DNA of 64,000 nucleotides from Armatimonadota bacterium (GTDB taxonomy: Bacteria; Armatimonadota; Fimbriimonadia; Fimbriimonadales; Fimbriimonadaceae): the NCBI GenBank assembly GCA_018268395.1, contig JAFDWQ010000003.1, positions 407,238 through 471,237 on the forward strand. Reading direction: 5' to 3'. Made by a program: the position numbers and the translations under genes. Below the pieces are notes generated by a model, which ran no database searches, had not been told where the DNA came from, and saw only the letters and a list, made by a program, of their open reading frames with translations. Shown here piece after piece: positions 7,800 to 15,841 of this stretch (positions are counted from its first letter, which is position 1; every line of letters starts with the position of its first letter).

Positions 7800-8481
7800 C
7801 GCCCCAGGCTTTCTTCACCATCGCGTAGCCGACGGGGTCGTGCTTCTCGAGTTCGGGGCGCGTGAAGGGGAAGAAGTCGTTGTAGCCGAAGAGGGCTTCG
7901 CTGAGTTCGGCGAAGTACTCCATGGGGTTCGTCGCGGCGTAGGCTTTCTTCTTCTGGCCGCGGTAGTAGACGACCTCGTCGTAGAGCTTGGCGTCCATCG
8001 CGGCTTTGAAGGCGTCGGCGACGACGGCCCCGTCGAACCCGAACGAGAGGTCGTGGTAGCCGTGGGCGTATTCGTGGAGGACCATGAGGGGTTGGTCGAT
8101 CGACCAGGCGACGAACGACTTGAGGTTCGCGAGTTCGACCCCTTTGGCCTTGTCGGGGTTGAGGCCGTGGTCTTTGAGCCAACCGGCGTCAGGGTGGTAG
8201 CACATGCAAGGGAACTGGGGATCGTCGCGCTCCACCCAGATCGGGATCTTGCGGAGCGTGACGAGGGCGGGAGCGGGGACGCGACGGACGATCTCCTCGA
8301 AGCGAAGTCTGAGGAGCGCCATGGCGGGGGCTAGCTCGTCTTTCGCGGCGAGAGCTTCCTTGCTGATGCGGACCGTGAAGCCCTCGACGCTTTCGACCTT
8401 ATAGGAAGACGTCGGAGCATAGGCGGGCCGTGCCTTTGCGTCCTGAGTGAGAAGAACGAGGGTCAGGGCGGCGAGCGGCAT
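7789..8481 (-). CDS. Secreted HExxH metallopeptidase-like protein
   Basis: Starting at ATG 8481 (a TTG lies two codons earlier) gives a 230-aa protein with an N-terminal signal-like segment. HEYAHGYHD is an HExxH zinc site, and about 50 residues later NPMEYFAELSEALFG supplies the probable third ligand Glu, as in gluzincins that carry an A-T-N-P-x-E-Y-F-A-E block. The enzyme is likely an exported or periplasmic protease with unknown substrate. It converges on the M14 gene; nothing suggests co-regulation. Confidence 0.78.
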   Translation of the reverse strand: MPLAALTLVLLTQDAKARPAYAPTSSYKVESVEGFTVRISKEALAAKDELAPAMALLRLRFEEIVRRVPAPALVTLRKIPIWVERDDPQFPCMCYHPDAGWLKDHGLNPDKAKGVELANLKSFVAWSIDQPLMVLHEYAHGYHDLSFGFDGAVVADAFKAAMDAKLYDEVVYYRGQKKKAYAATNPMEYFAELSEALFGYNDFFPFTRPELEKHDPVGYAMVKKAWGVSD

Positions 8482-8541
8482 GCCCAAAGTTTACAAAAAT
8501 CCGAACCCGGACCGCCGACCCGGTGTATCGTAAGGAAAGCC

Positions 8542-10737
8542 GTGAACGCCACCCTCGTACTCGCCTCGCTCCTGACGCTTTCCACTCGGCAAGACGCTCC
8601 CAAGCCGCTCACCTTCGAGACGGCGGGGACGACGGTGGCCAAGGCGTTGGAGTCGATTTCGAAGTCTGCCGGCGTGAACTGGAAGGCCGCGCCCCAGACC
8701 GCTCCGGACATCGTCGTCCTGCGGTTCGAGAACGCGGCTCTCGGCGAGGTCAAAGAGAAGCTGGCCCGGGCCGTCAGCGGAAAGTGGGAGACGCAGACGG
8801 ACGGCACGGAGCTCTTGGTCGCGGACGAGAACCAGCGCCGCGACGAACAGCGGGCGGACGAGAGCGCGTACATCGAAAGCTTGAAGAAGGGCCTCCAATC
8901 GATGGCCAAGGCCCTCGAACCTCCGAAGAAGCCGGAGAAGAGGGTCGTCGACGGGGAGGAGGTCGAAGAGGAGTCCTATGAAGCGAGCGCCGGGCACAAA
9001 CTGCTGGCCCGGCTCGTCTCGGCGATCCGGCTTTCGGACATCAGCTCGCTGAAACCTGGCGAGCGGACGGTCTTCTCGACGAACCCGACGGCGATGCAGC
9101 GAGCGATCCGGCCGCAGGGTCTCGACCAAGCGATCGCGGAGTACGTGAAGTTCCATAACGACGTTTACGGCAACACGGGCGGCGTCGAGACCGGACCGGT
9201 CGACGAGGGCGGAATGACCGACGCCGACCGAAAGCAGGCGATGGACCTGATGAAGCAGCTCGGCTACGAGGAGCCGAAACAGCCGGGCAAGATCCAGACG
9301 GCGGTCGCCAAAGTCCTGCTCGTGGTCGAGCGGTCCGATTCTTCGCGCGGCGACTCCGTGCAGGTCGGATACAGGTTGTTCGACCCGTCAGGAAAGTGCT
9401 TGGCGACCCAGCAGATGTCGCTCGGCGGCTGGGACTACATGGAAGCCGTTCCGGCGTCCTCGAGCGTCCAGGACACGAAGGAGCCCCCGGCCAAGCCGGT
9501 CGACCCCGACCTGAACGTGCCGTTCAAACCCTCGGACGAGGTCGTCGAACTGATCAAGTCGATGAACCCGATGGGCGGCGGGGAGCCCAAGGACGTGAGC
9601 GACGCGTTGAGGGCCAAACTGGCGCGCCCCGACGAGTACGAGCCGCTGTCGTACATCGCCGGTCAACAGATCTTGGCGATCGCGACCGCGAAAAAGGCCA
9701 ACCTCGCCGCCTGCGTCCCTGACGAGATCGCCGAGACGGGAATGACGCCGATGGGCGAAGGCACCTTGGCCGCGATCAAGGAAGGACTCGAGCGTGAGAC
9801 CAAGTGGGAAGCGGCGACGGGATGGATCGTCGTCCGACCGGACGCGCCCGCGAAAAGCCGCGCCCACCGGTTAGACCGGGTCGCGCTGGCCCAGTTCCTG
9901 GCCAAATGCGCGGGCCGCGACGTCCCGACTCTGGACATGATCGCGGACTATGCGGCGAAAAACGAGCCGTTGGTCGAATCGCCGGCGGCGATGCCGGGCG
10001 TGTTCTTCGTCTGTCCCGGAGCGTTCCGGATCGTCATGACGTACCAGGCGTCGTGGGACATGCTCCGGCTCTATGGGCTGCTGTCCCCCGGCACGCGACA
10101 AAGCCTGAAGCAGGGCCAGCCCGTTTCGATCGGAGCCATGGGCGGGCCTGTATCGGCCCAAGTACGGAAAATGGTCTATGGGACAGGCGCCGACTTTACG
10201 ACGTCCCCGACCGATCCGAACCGGCCGCGCGGTCTGTTCGTCGGCATGGGCATGGGGATGCGCGGCGACGGCCAGATCGAAGACTTCCGTCACGAGCCGA
10301 CCGAGTTCATGCCGAACGGCCTCCCTGGTAACGCGACTTTGACGGTCCGTTCGGCGCAGTCGTCGTACGTCGCACCGACGGACACGAAGGGATTCTTCGC
10401 GAAGTTCTTGAACGGCCTTGGACCGGAGGACTTGGGCATGCTGTGGTCGTTCTCGGACATGCCGAACGGAGCCGAGTTCGCCTCGATGTTCCCGAAGGCG
10501 ACGAAGTTCAAAGTCGGTTCGCGGGAAGAGTTGACGTTTTCGATCAATCTCGTGCAGGGCGTGCGGCAGATCCATTACCTTCAGGAGGACACGATGCCCA
10601 AGGACGCTGCGGAAGTGACGAAGGACCAGTTGCCGAAGGACTTCCTGGAGAGGGCGCAGATGATGGCAGACCTGATGAAGAAGGGGTTCGGCCAGTTCAT
10701 GCGGGGCGTACCCGGCGGGGCCGTTCCTCCGCGCTGA
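8542..10737 (+). CDS. Large secreted protein with STN-like N-terminal domain (paralogue of the gene at 1-1500)
   Basis: GTG 8542 is chosen because aaggaaag lies at the right distance. The 731-aa protein has a short signal peptide, then an STN-like unit (about 22-92: TFETAGTTVAKALESISK and a GKWETQTDGTELLVAD strand pair). A charged helical linker and a long C-terminal region without known motifs follow. Domain order and the alanine/leucine helix spacing resemble the partial gene at the start of the window. The STN fold normally docks partner proteins in secretin or TonB systems, but no secretin or TonB gene is nearby. Role unknown. Confidence 0.75.
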   Translation: MNATLVLASLLTLSTRQDAPKPLTFETAGTTVAKALESISKSAGVNWKAAPQTAPDIVVLRFENAALGEVKEKLARAVSGKWETQTDGTELLVADENQRRDEQRADESAYIESLKKGLQSMAKALEPPKKPEKRVVDGEEVEEESYEASAGHKLLARLVSAIRLSDISSLKPGERTVFSTNPTAMQRAIRPQGLDQAIAEYVKFHNDVYGNTGGVETGPVDEGGMTDADRKQAMDLMKQLGYEEPKQPGKIQTAVAKVLLVVERSDSSRGDSVQVGYRLFDPSGKCLATQQMSLGGWDYMEAVPASSSVQDTKEPPAKPVDPDLNVPFKPSDEVVELIKSMNPMGGGEPKDVSDALRAKLARPDEYEPLSYIAGQQILAIATAKKANLAACVPDEIAETGMTPMGEGTLAAIKEGLERETKWEAATGWIVVRPDAPAKSRAHRLDRVALAQFLAKCAGRDVPTLDMIADYAAKNEPLVESPAAMPGVFFVCPGAFRIVMTYQASWDMLRLYGLLSPGTRQSLKQGQPVSIGAMGGPVSAQVRKMVYGTGADFTTSPTDPNRPRGLFVGMGMGMRGDGQIEDFRHEPTEFMPNGLPGNATLTVRSAQSSYVAPTDTKGFFAKFLNGLGPEDLGMLWSFSDMPNGAEFASMFPKATKFKVGSREELTFSINLVQGVRQIHYLQEDTMPKDAAEVTKDQLPKDFLERAQMMADLMKKGFGQFMRGVPGGAVPPR

Positions 10738-10774
10738 CCTCGCGGTCGACGTCCGTCAGGGGTAAAAGCCTGAT

Positions 10775-11254
10775 GTGACACGAAAGATCTTCGCCGACTT
10801 GGCCCGCCATACGGCTCCGGCGTTGCGGAACGTGGTCGCGCTGGTCGCAGAAGGCCGAAGGGACGCGCCCGTCAGTCCGGAAGGCTTCGGCGCGCGCGAA
10901 CTGGTCTGCCACATGGCCGACAACGAACAGATCGTCCTTGATTGGATCCGGCTCTCGATCGCAGAGCCGGGGGCGGTGATCGACGTCCCCGACGCCATGG
11001 AGTTGGCCCGGAAGAACGGTTACTTGTCGAAAGACGTCGAAGACGAACTCCGTCGCTTCGAACGGCTGCGGGAGGACGTGTGCGCGTTCATCGAAAACCT
11101 GGACGACGAGGCGCTCGACCGGCACATCAGCTGTCCGTTCCGCGGGGCCGTCACGGTCCACGACCAGTGCGTCTTCCTTCTGGGCCACGACGTGTACCAC
11201 CTCGACCTGTTGTCCCGGGCCGCCCTCGAAGGTCAGGCTCCGGTCCAGGCGTAG
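10775..11254 (+). CDS. DinB/YfiT-like metal-binding four-helix protein
   Basis: The 159-aa protein from GTG 10775 (caggggtaaaag upstream) has the DinB layout: four long helices and a His triad. H46 is in VCHMADNE; H138 and H142 are in LLGHDVYHLDLL. Many relatives are thiol-dependent transferases or stress-induced proteins; the substrate cannot be read from sequence. The gene follows the STN paralogue by 37 bp and its 3' end overlaps the convergent cyclase gene by 22 bp. Confidence 0.82.
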   Translation: MTRKIFADLARHTAPALRNVVALVAEGRRDAPVSPEGFGARELVCHMADNEQIVLDWIRLSIAEPGAVIDVPDAMELARKNGYLSKDVEDELRRFERLREDVCAFIENLDDEALDRHISCPFRGAVTVHDQCVFLLGHDVYHLDLLSRAALEGQAPVQA

Positions 11255-12921
11255 ACCTGGTGACCGTCGGTGGTCGCCGCCGAGAGTGTGAACTCCGCCG
11301 CCGGGAGTTCCCCGATGACGGTCTCAGAGACGGCAAAGCCTCCGACGGGGGCGAGTGATTCGAGGTGCGCCGCGACGTCGATGACGCGCGTGAACTGGAC
11401 GTCTCCGAGGTCGCCTTGGACGTCGCCTTGGTGGATGCCGATGCGGAGGGCGAACGGTTCGTCCAAACGGTTGACTTCGGAGTTGAAAGTGGGAAGGCCC
11501 GCAAGCAGGGACTTCGCCGCGTTCATGGCCGCGACGGGTTCGGGAAATCCCAAGATCGCCCCGTCGCCGGCGGTGGAATGGACGACCCCTCCGTGCGGAG
11601 CGCAGGTGCTTTCGATCCAGTCTTGGTAGGCGCGGAAGCTCCATTCGGCGACGAGCGGGTCCTTGCCTTGTTTCATGCGCGTACTGCCGGCCACGTCGAC
11701 GGCGAGGACGGTGACGCGGGACGACCGCGGCGTCAGCCGCCATTCGAGTTCGAGCAGTTCGGCCATGAGGGCGTCGGGATCGTTGGCGCGCCGAAGCCGT
11801 GCACGGACGCGGTGCTCGGCGACGGACCGGAACGCGAAACCCGCGAACGAAAGTAGGACGATCATGACGTAGCCAAGGATGTACCTTTGGACGGGTAAGG
11901 CAAGGAAGTCGGAGGACGTGATATAGGCGAACGGGAGGAACATGACCAGGCCGTTCGCGACGATATGGATCGCTGCGAGCCCGATCGTCGCCAACGGCTT
12001 TCTGCACAGGGCCCCGAACGCGAACTGTCCGACGTTTCCGACCATGACCAGGACGAACGAGACGATCAGCGGAAGGGCGTACGCCTGGACGTCCTGTTGC
12101 GGGGCCCGCCCCACGATGATGAGCTTTCGGCCGGGATCCATGGACAGGAGTGCGACGGACGAACCGCACGACACGGCGAACGAGACGACGAACGCCAAGA
12201 CGAACCGGTAACGCTCGGCCCAAAGGACGAACGGCGTCTCGAAAAACGAGCCTTTGACCGCCGGTTCCTGCGGGTCTTCAAGGGCTTTGCGGACCGCGAA
12301 CAGCCGTTCGAGCAACTGCTGGCGGGTCATTTTTTCGACGGCTTTGCGTTCCTTCTGGACCTTGAAGTAGGCGCAAGCCAGCACGGCGGGCGCGGCGAAA
12401 ACGACGTACATGACGCACATCACGAAAGCTGCAAGGAGCAGTCCGAGCTTTCCCTTGTCTCCCGGCATCAAGGCCAGGATCGAAATGGACGCCGCATAGA
12501 GCCCGACGCCTTGGAACACGGACTTCATGCTGCCGTGGCGCATGACGCCGACGATCTGGACGACGGGGCCGAGGAACATCGCCGCGATGAAGAGGATCCC
12601 GTTGAAAAGCGGTGTCAAGCCGACGCGGGCCAGGACTTCGGCGGAGAGCGATTCGCCCGCTAACATCGCTGCAAGGCCGAGTCCGTTGCAGGTGAGCAGC
12701 CAGACGAGCGGCTTCGAAGTCGCCTTCATCCACAGGGCGACGACGGAACCGCCGAAACCGGCCGTCTTCGGCGTCGTGGATGCGCCGACGTCCCGGTGGA
12801 CCTGACCCATCGCCGTAAGGACAAGGTTGCGACCGACCTTGAACCGCTCGGCTAAGCCGTCGGCGTCGTGCGTCCCCGGGTTTTCCTTGAGGAATCGGAC
12901 TAACGCCTGGACTCCGGTCAT
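11233..12921 (-). CDS. Membrane-bound class III adenylate/guanylate cyclase
   Basis: The 562-aa protein has three parts. Residues 1-45 resemble a small helical DNA-binding-like unit. About 60-370 hold seven or more hydrophobic helices interrupted by a charged cytosolic loop. About 390-562 form a class III cyclase domain. Metal-binding Asp is in VTVLAVDVAGST, the second in TAGDGAILGF, and RIGIHQGDV is the usual RxGxHxG block. It should make cAMP (or cGMP) in response to a membrane signal. The start is set by a TAGAAT box 9 nt upstream; there is no clear Shine-Dalgarno sequence. It diverges from pepA across 57 bp. Confidence 0.85.
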   Translation of the reverse strand: MTGVQALVRFLKENPGTHDADGLAERFKVGRNLVLTAMGQVHRDVGASTTPKTAGFGGSVVALWMKATSKPLVWLLTCNGLGLAAMLAGESLSAEVLARVGLTPLFNGILFIAAMFLGPVVQIVGVMRHGSMKSVFQGVGLYAASISILALMPGDKGKLGLLLAAFVMCVMYVVFAAPAVLACAYFKVQKERKAVEKMTRQQLLERLFAVRKALEDPQEPAVKGSFFETPFVLWAERYRFVLAFVVSFAVSCGSSVALLSMDPGRKLIIVGRAPQQDVQAYALPLIVSFVLVMVGNVGQFAFGALCRKPLATIGLAAIHIVANGLVMFLPFAYITSSDFLALPVQRYILGYVMIVLLSFAGFAFRSVAEHRVRARLRRANDPDALMAELLELEWRLTPRSSRVTVLAVDVAGSTRMKQGKDPLVAEWSFRAYQDWIESTCAPHGGVVHSTAGDGAILGFPEPVAAMNAAKSLLAGLPTFNSEVNRLDEPFALRIGIHQGDVQGDLGDVQFTRVIDVAAHLESLAPVGGFAVSETVIGELPAAEFTLSAATTDGHQVYAWTGA

Positions 12922-12930
12922 TCCTGGCAG

Positions 12931-12936
12931 ATTCTA
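12931..12936 (-). promoter_or_regulatory. Putative -10 box (TAGAAT), near-leaderless start of the cyclase gene
   Basis: On the minus strand TAGAAT ends 9 nt before the ATG at 12921. A transcript would begin only a few bases before the start codon. No -35 hexamer is obvious. Confidence 0.45.
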
Positions 12937-12966
12937 CTGGCACAGCGGCCCTCGGGTTTCTCCAGG

Positions 12967-12972
12967 CAAAAT
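12967..12972 (+). promoter_or_regulatory. Putative -10 box (CAAAAT) six bases before pepA
   Basis: CAAAAT is followed by six bases and then the ATG at 12979. This is the same geometry as at 28849, 35455 and 44011, suggesting leaderless translation. Confidence 0.4.
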
Positions 12973-12978
12973 GGATCG

Positions 12979-14421
12979 ATGTTCCGCTCCGTTTCCGTGC
13001 GACGTGAAGCCGTCTCCGACCTGGTCGTCCGCTTTGTCCGGAAGGGATCGGAAGCTCCCGCGACCTGGCCTTCGGAGTCTGTCGAAGCCGTCGCCAGAGC
13101 CGAGTTTCAGGGTGACGCAGGACAGACCGTCGAGTCGTTCCCTCACGGTTCTCCGCGCGAACTCGTTCTGGGCCTGGGAGATGCGCCGGACGACCGTCCT
13201 GACGCGCTCCTTAAGGCGTTTTCGTCCGCAGCAAGGCGCATTGCGGCGATGAAAGTCCGAGCGGTGTCGATCGATTCGACGGAAATCCGCGGTGCCGGTC
13301 TTCACCAGGCTATCGGCGAAGCCTTCGGTCTGCTGTCTTGGACGATGGACGAGTTCTTAGGTTCTGGGAGCGAAAGGCGCGATGCCGTCGACCTTGCCGT
13401 CTGGGCCGACGACGGTGACTTCGACCGGGAGCTCGAGCGGGGTTTGGCTTTGGCCGCGTCGACCAATTGGGCACGGACATTGACCGCGACACCGCCGAAC
13501 GTGGCCACTCCCGAGTGGATGTCCGCCCAGGCGGTCCGGCTTGCGGACCAAGGCCTCGACGTCCGCGTCTTGGACGGCGAAGAACTCCGTACCGAGCGGC
13601 TAGCCGGACTGATCAACGTGGGAAAGGCGTCGGCCAACAAGCCTTGCTTCATCCGGATCGCCTATCAGCCTGAAGGGACGATGGGCGGCGAGCCTGTGGT
13701 GTTGCTCGGCAAGACGGTGACGTACGACACGGGCGGTCTGGCGATCAAGTCGCGGGAAGGCATGAAGGGCATGAAAGGCGACAAGGCGGGCGGGTGCGCC
13801 GTCCTTGGGGCGATGCACGCCGTCGCGACGGTCTTGAGACCGTCGTTTCCGGTCGTCGGGATCCTGGTCGCGGCGGAGAACTCGATCGGGCCGGACGCTT
13901 TCCGAAACGACGACGTCCTGACGTTTCGGAACGGGGTCACGGTCGAGGTCACCAATACGGACGCGGAGGGAAGGCTCGTCCTCGCGGACGGCCTTTGTTG
14001 GGCGGCGGATTGCGAGACCCCCCGGTGCGTCATCGACCTTGCGACCCTGACCGGGGGTGTGGTCGTGGCGCTGGGCGGCGTGTTCGCGGGCCTCTTTTCG
14101 AACGACGACGCCCTCGCTGGGGCCCTTTCCGAAGCCGGAGCGGCGACGGGGGAGCGTTTGTGGCGGTTGCCTCTCGACAAGGAATACGAGTCGTACCTGA
14201 AGTCTCCTGTAGCCGACGTCGTGAACTCGGCTGCCAGCCGCGGCGCCCACCCTGTCATGGGCGCGACGTTTTTGTCGAAGTTCGTACCCGACGGAACGTC
14301 GTGGGCGCACATCGACATCGCGGGCGTCGCCCAGACCGACGCGGACAAGGGCCCGTTCACGGCCGGACCGACCGGGTTCGGCGTCCGGCTTTTGGCCCGA
14401 TATCTGGAACAGACGGCTTGA
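12979..14421 (+). CDS. pepA: Leucyl aminopeptidase, M17 family
   Basis: The 480-aa protein has an N-terminal alpha/beta domain and a C-terminal catalytic domain with the full M17 site. K245 and D250 are in GKTVTYDTGG, D268 in MKGDKAGG, and N326-T-D-A-E-G-R332 carries the metal-binding Asp/Glu and catalytic Arg. It is a hexameric two-metal exopeptidase of the cytoplasm that trims N-terminal residues in peptide turnover. The start is ATG 12979 and length is normal for the family. It diverges from the cyclase gene. Confidence 0.93.
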   Translation: MFRSVSVRREAVSDLVVRFVRKGSEAPATWPSESVEAVARAEFQGDAGQTVESFPHGSPRELVLGLGDAPDDRPDALLKAFSSAARRIAAMKVRAVSIDSTEIRGAGLHQAIGEAFGLLSWTMDEFLGSGSERRDAVDLAVWADDGDFDRELERGLALAASTNWARTLTATPPNVATPEWMSAQAVRLADQGLDVRVLDGEELRTERLAGLINVGKASANKPCFIRIAYQPEGTMGGEPVVLLGKTVTYDTGGLAIKSREGMKGMKGDKAGGCAVLGAMHAVATVLRPSFPVVGILVAAENSIGPDAFRNDDVLTFRNGVTVEVTNTDAEGRLVLADGLCWAADCETPRCVIDLATLTGGVVVALGGVFAGLFSNDDALAGALSEAGAATGERLWRLPLDKEYESYLKSPVADVVNSAASRGAHPVMGATFLSKFVPDGTSWAHIDIAGVAQTDADKGPFTAGPTGFGVRLLARYLEQTA

Positions 14422-14507
14422 CCGTTCGTGCGGACTTCCCGGAAAGGGGACGACGTCCGGAACAGATCGGGCCCTGTGGGAAGTAGTAGGCGGCGTTGGA
14501 GTCACCT

Positions 14508-15128
14508 ATGACCCGCACGATGAAGTCTCTCACCACCCTCGTCCTGTTGCTGTCGGCGTTGACGGCGCGGGCGCAGTTCGAATTCCCTTTGACGCAACCG
14601 AAGTTCGTCCTCATGACCAACCCTTTGGTCAAGGAGCACCTCAAGGTCTCGTCCGAGCAGACCTCTAAGATCGACAAAGTGCTCGAGGACATCGTCCAGC
14701 GCGACGGCGACAAAGTCATGGTCGTCTTGCGCGGAGACATGGACATGACCGATCTGGACAAAGACGTCCTCGCGGTCCTTGACGAAAAGCAGAGAGTCCG
14801 CTTCGCGCAGCTATGGCGACAACAGAACGGCCTCGTCGCCCTGTCCGAGGAGAAGACCGCCGCCGAATTCTCGGTCACGGACGAGCAGAAGAAGAAACTG
14901 TCGAAAATCTTCGAGGAGTACCGGACGGAACTGACCGATTTCTTCATGAACCAACATTCGAACGGTAACGAAGAGGTCTCGGTCGACCGGAAGAAGATGG
15001 AGGAGATGAAGAAGGGCGTCGAGGCCAAGATCAGGGTCGAACTGACGGAGGAGCAGCAGAAGAAGTGGAAGGAGTCGCTGGGCGAGGCCTTCGAGTTCGA
15101 GAAGAAGAAGGACGGCGGCGTCCAGTAA
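14508..15128 (+). CDS. Secreted Spy/LTXXQ-like helical protein
   Basis: ATG 14508 follows ggag at eight bases; an in-frame TTG 12 bp earlier is less likely. The 206-aa protein has a signal peptide (about 1-22, ending ARAQ) and a long alpha-helical charged body with repeated ELTEEQQKK- and VTDEQKKKL-type segments, like periplasmic Spy/CpxP chaperones with LTxxQ motifs. It probably acts as a periplasmic holdase or metal-stress protein. A strong intrinsic terminator follows. Family assignment is by composition and motif only. Confidence 0.7.
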   Translation: MTRTMKSLTTLVLLLSALTARAQFEFPLTQPKFVLMTNPLVKEHLKVSSEQTSKIDKVLEDIVQRDGDKVMVVLRGDMDMTDLDKDVLAVLDEKQRVRFAQLWRQQNGLVALSEEKTAAEFSVTDEQKKKLSKIFEEYRTELTDFFMNQHSNGNEEVSVDRKKMEEMKKGVEAKIRVELTEEQQKKWKESLGEAFEFEKKKDGGVQ

Positions 15129-15148
15129 ACGGATCCTCTCCTGTCTCC

Positions 15149-15190
15149 AGGGCCGGACGCCTGACCTTACGGTCAGTGCCCTCCGGCCCT
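15149..15190. terminator. Bidirectional intrinsic terminator between convergent genes
   Basis: agggccgga (15149-15157) pairs with tccggccct (15182-15190), and within it ctgacc pairs with ggtcag (15161-15176), giving a nested long hairpin. It lies between the ends of the genes at 15128 and 15210. Confidence 0.75.
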
Positions 15191-15209
15191 TTGACCGTAC
15201 GACTCCGTT

Positions 15210-15830
15210 TTATCGGGACTTGATGGTCTTGACGACTTTGTCCCAGACGGGGCGCTTCGATTTCAGTTCTCCGCCCTTGGCCATGAACGTCACGATGTAG
15301 ACGTGGTCGCCTTTGAGGAACAAGACTCCGTAGAGGTCGAGTTCGGCGTTTTCGGCTTCTCCAACTTTTGCGACGATCGTTCCCCAGTAGGTCAGAGCCT
15401 TTCCTGACGGGCCGTCGACCACTTTGTGGTCGAGCTTGCCTTTGGTCTGCATGTTCTTCGCGACTTCGCGGTACACGTCCTCGTACATTTTGGTCGTGAG
15501 TCCGCCGTGCGGTTGCTTCATGACGTTGACCACGTCGATCCAACCTTCTGGTGTGACGTTGCCCGTATCGTAGGCGAGCAGGATCTGTTTGTCGTTCGTG
15601 TTCGCCGACATTTTTGCCGCGATCTTGGGATTGTCCTGCTTGAACTTCTCGACCGACCTGCGATAGTCGGGGTCGTCCGAGTCACCCAGGACCCATGCAG
15701 GCGGGAAGCTGGCGGAGAACGAGCCGTCCTTGCTCGTCAGTGTCGTCCAGTCTTTGTCCTGTGTGAAGGCGGTCGTGGCCAGGGCGAACAGTCCCAAAGC
15801 GACGGTCATGGTCCGGGTGCGTACGTTCAT
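15210..15830 (-). CDS. Secreted DUF1795/PsbP-like lipoprotein-type domain protein
   Basis: The 206-aa protein has a signal peptide (MNVRTRTMTVALGLFALATT..., cleaved near ATTAFTQ). One domain follows with the pattern of DcrB/DUF1795 proteins: SKDGSFSASFPPAW near the start, alternating strands, and a long amphipathic helix before GDHVYIVTFMAKG. These proteins are exported and of poorly known role. The next gene downstream of its promoter side (15842-17653) carries related domains, so both may belong to one envelope family, though they are 11 bp apart and likely co-transcribed. Confidence 0.65.
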   Translation of the reverse strand: MNVRTRTMTVALGLFALATTAFTQDKDWTTLTSKDGSFSASFPPAWVLGDSDDPDYRRSVEKFKQDNPKIAAKMSANTNDKQILLAYDTGNVTPEGWIDVVNVMKQPHGGLTTKMYEDVYREVAKNMQTKGKLDHKVVDGPSGKALTYWGTIVAKVGEAENAELDLYGVLFLKGDHVYIVTFMAKGGELKSKRPVWDKVVKTIKSR

Positions 15831-15841
15831 TTGTGCGGTTC

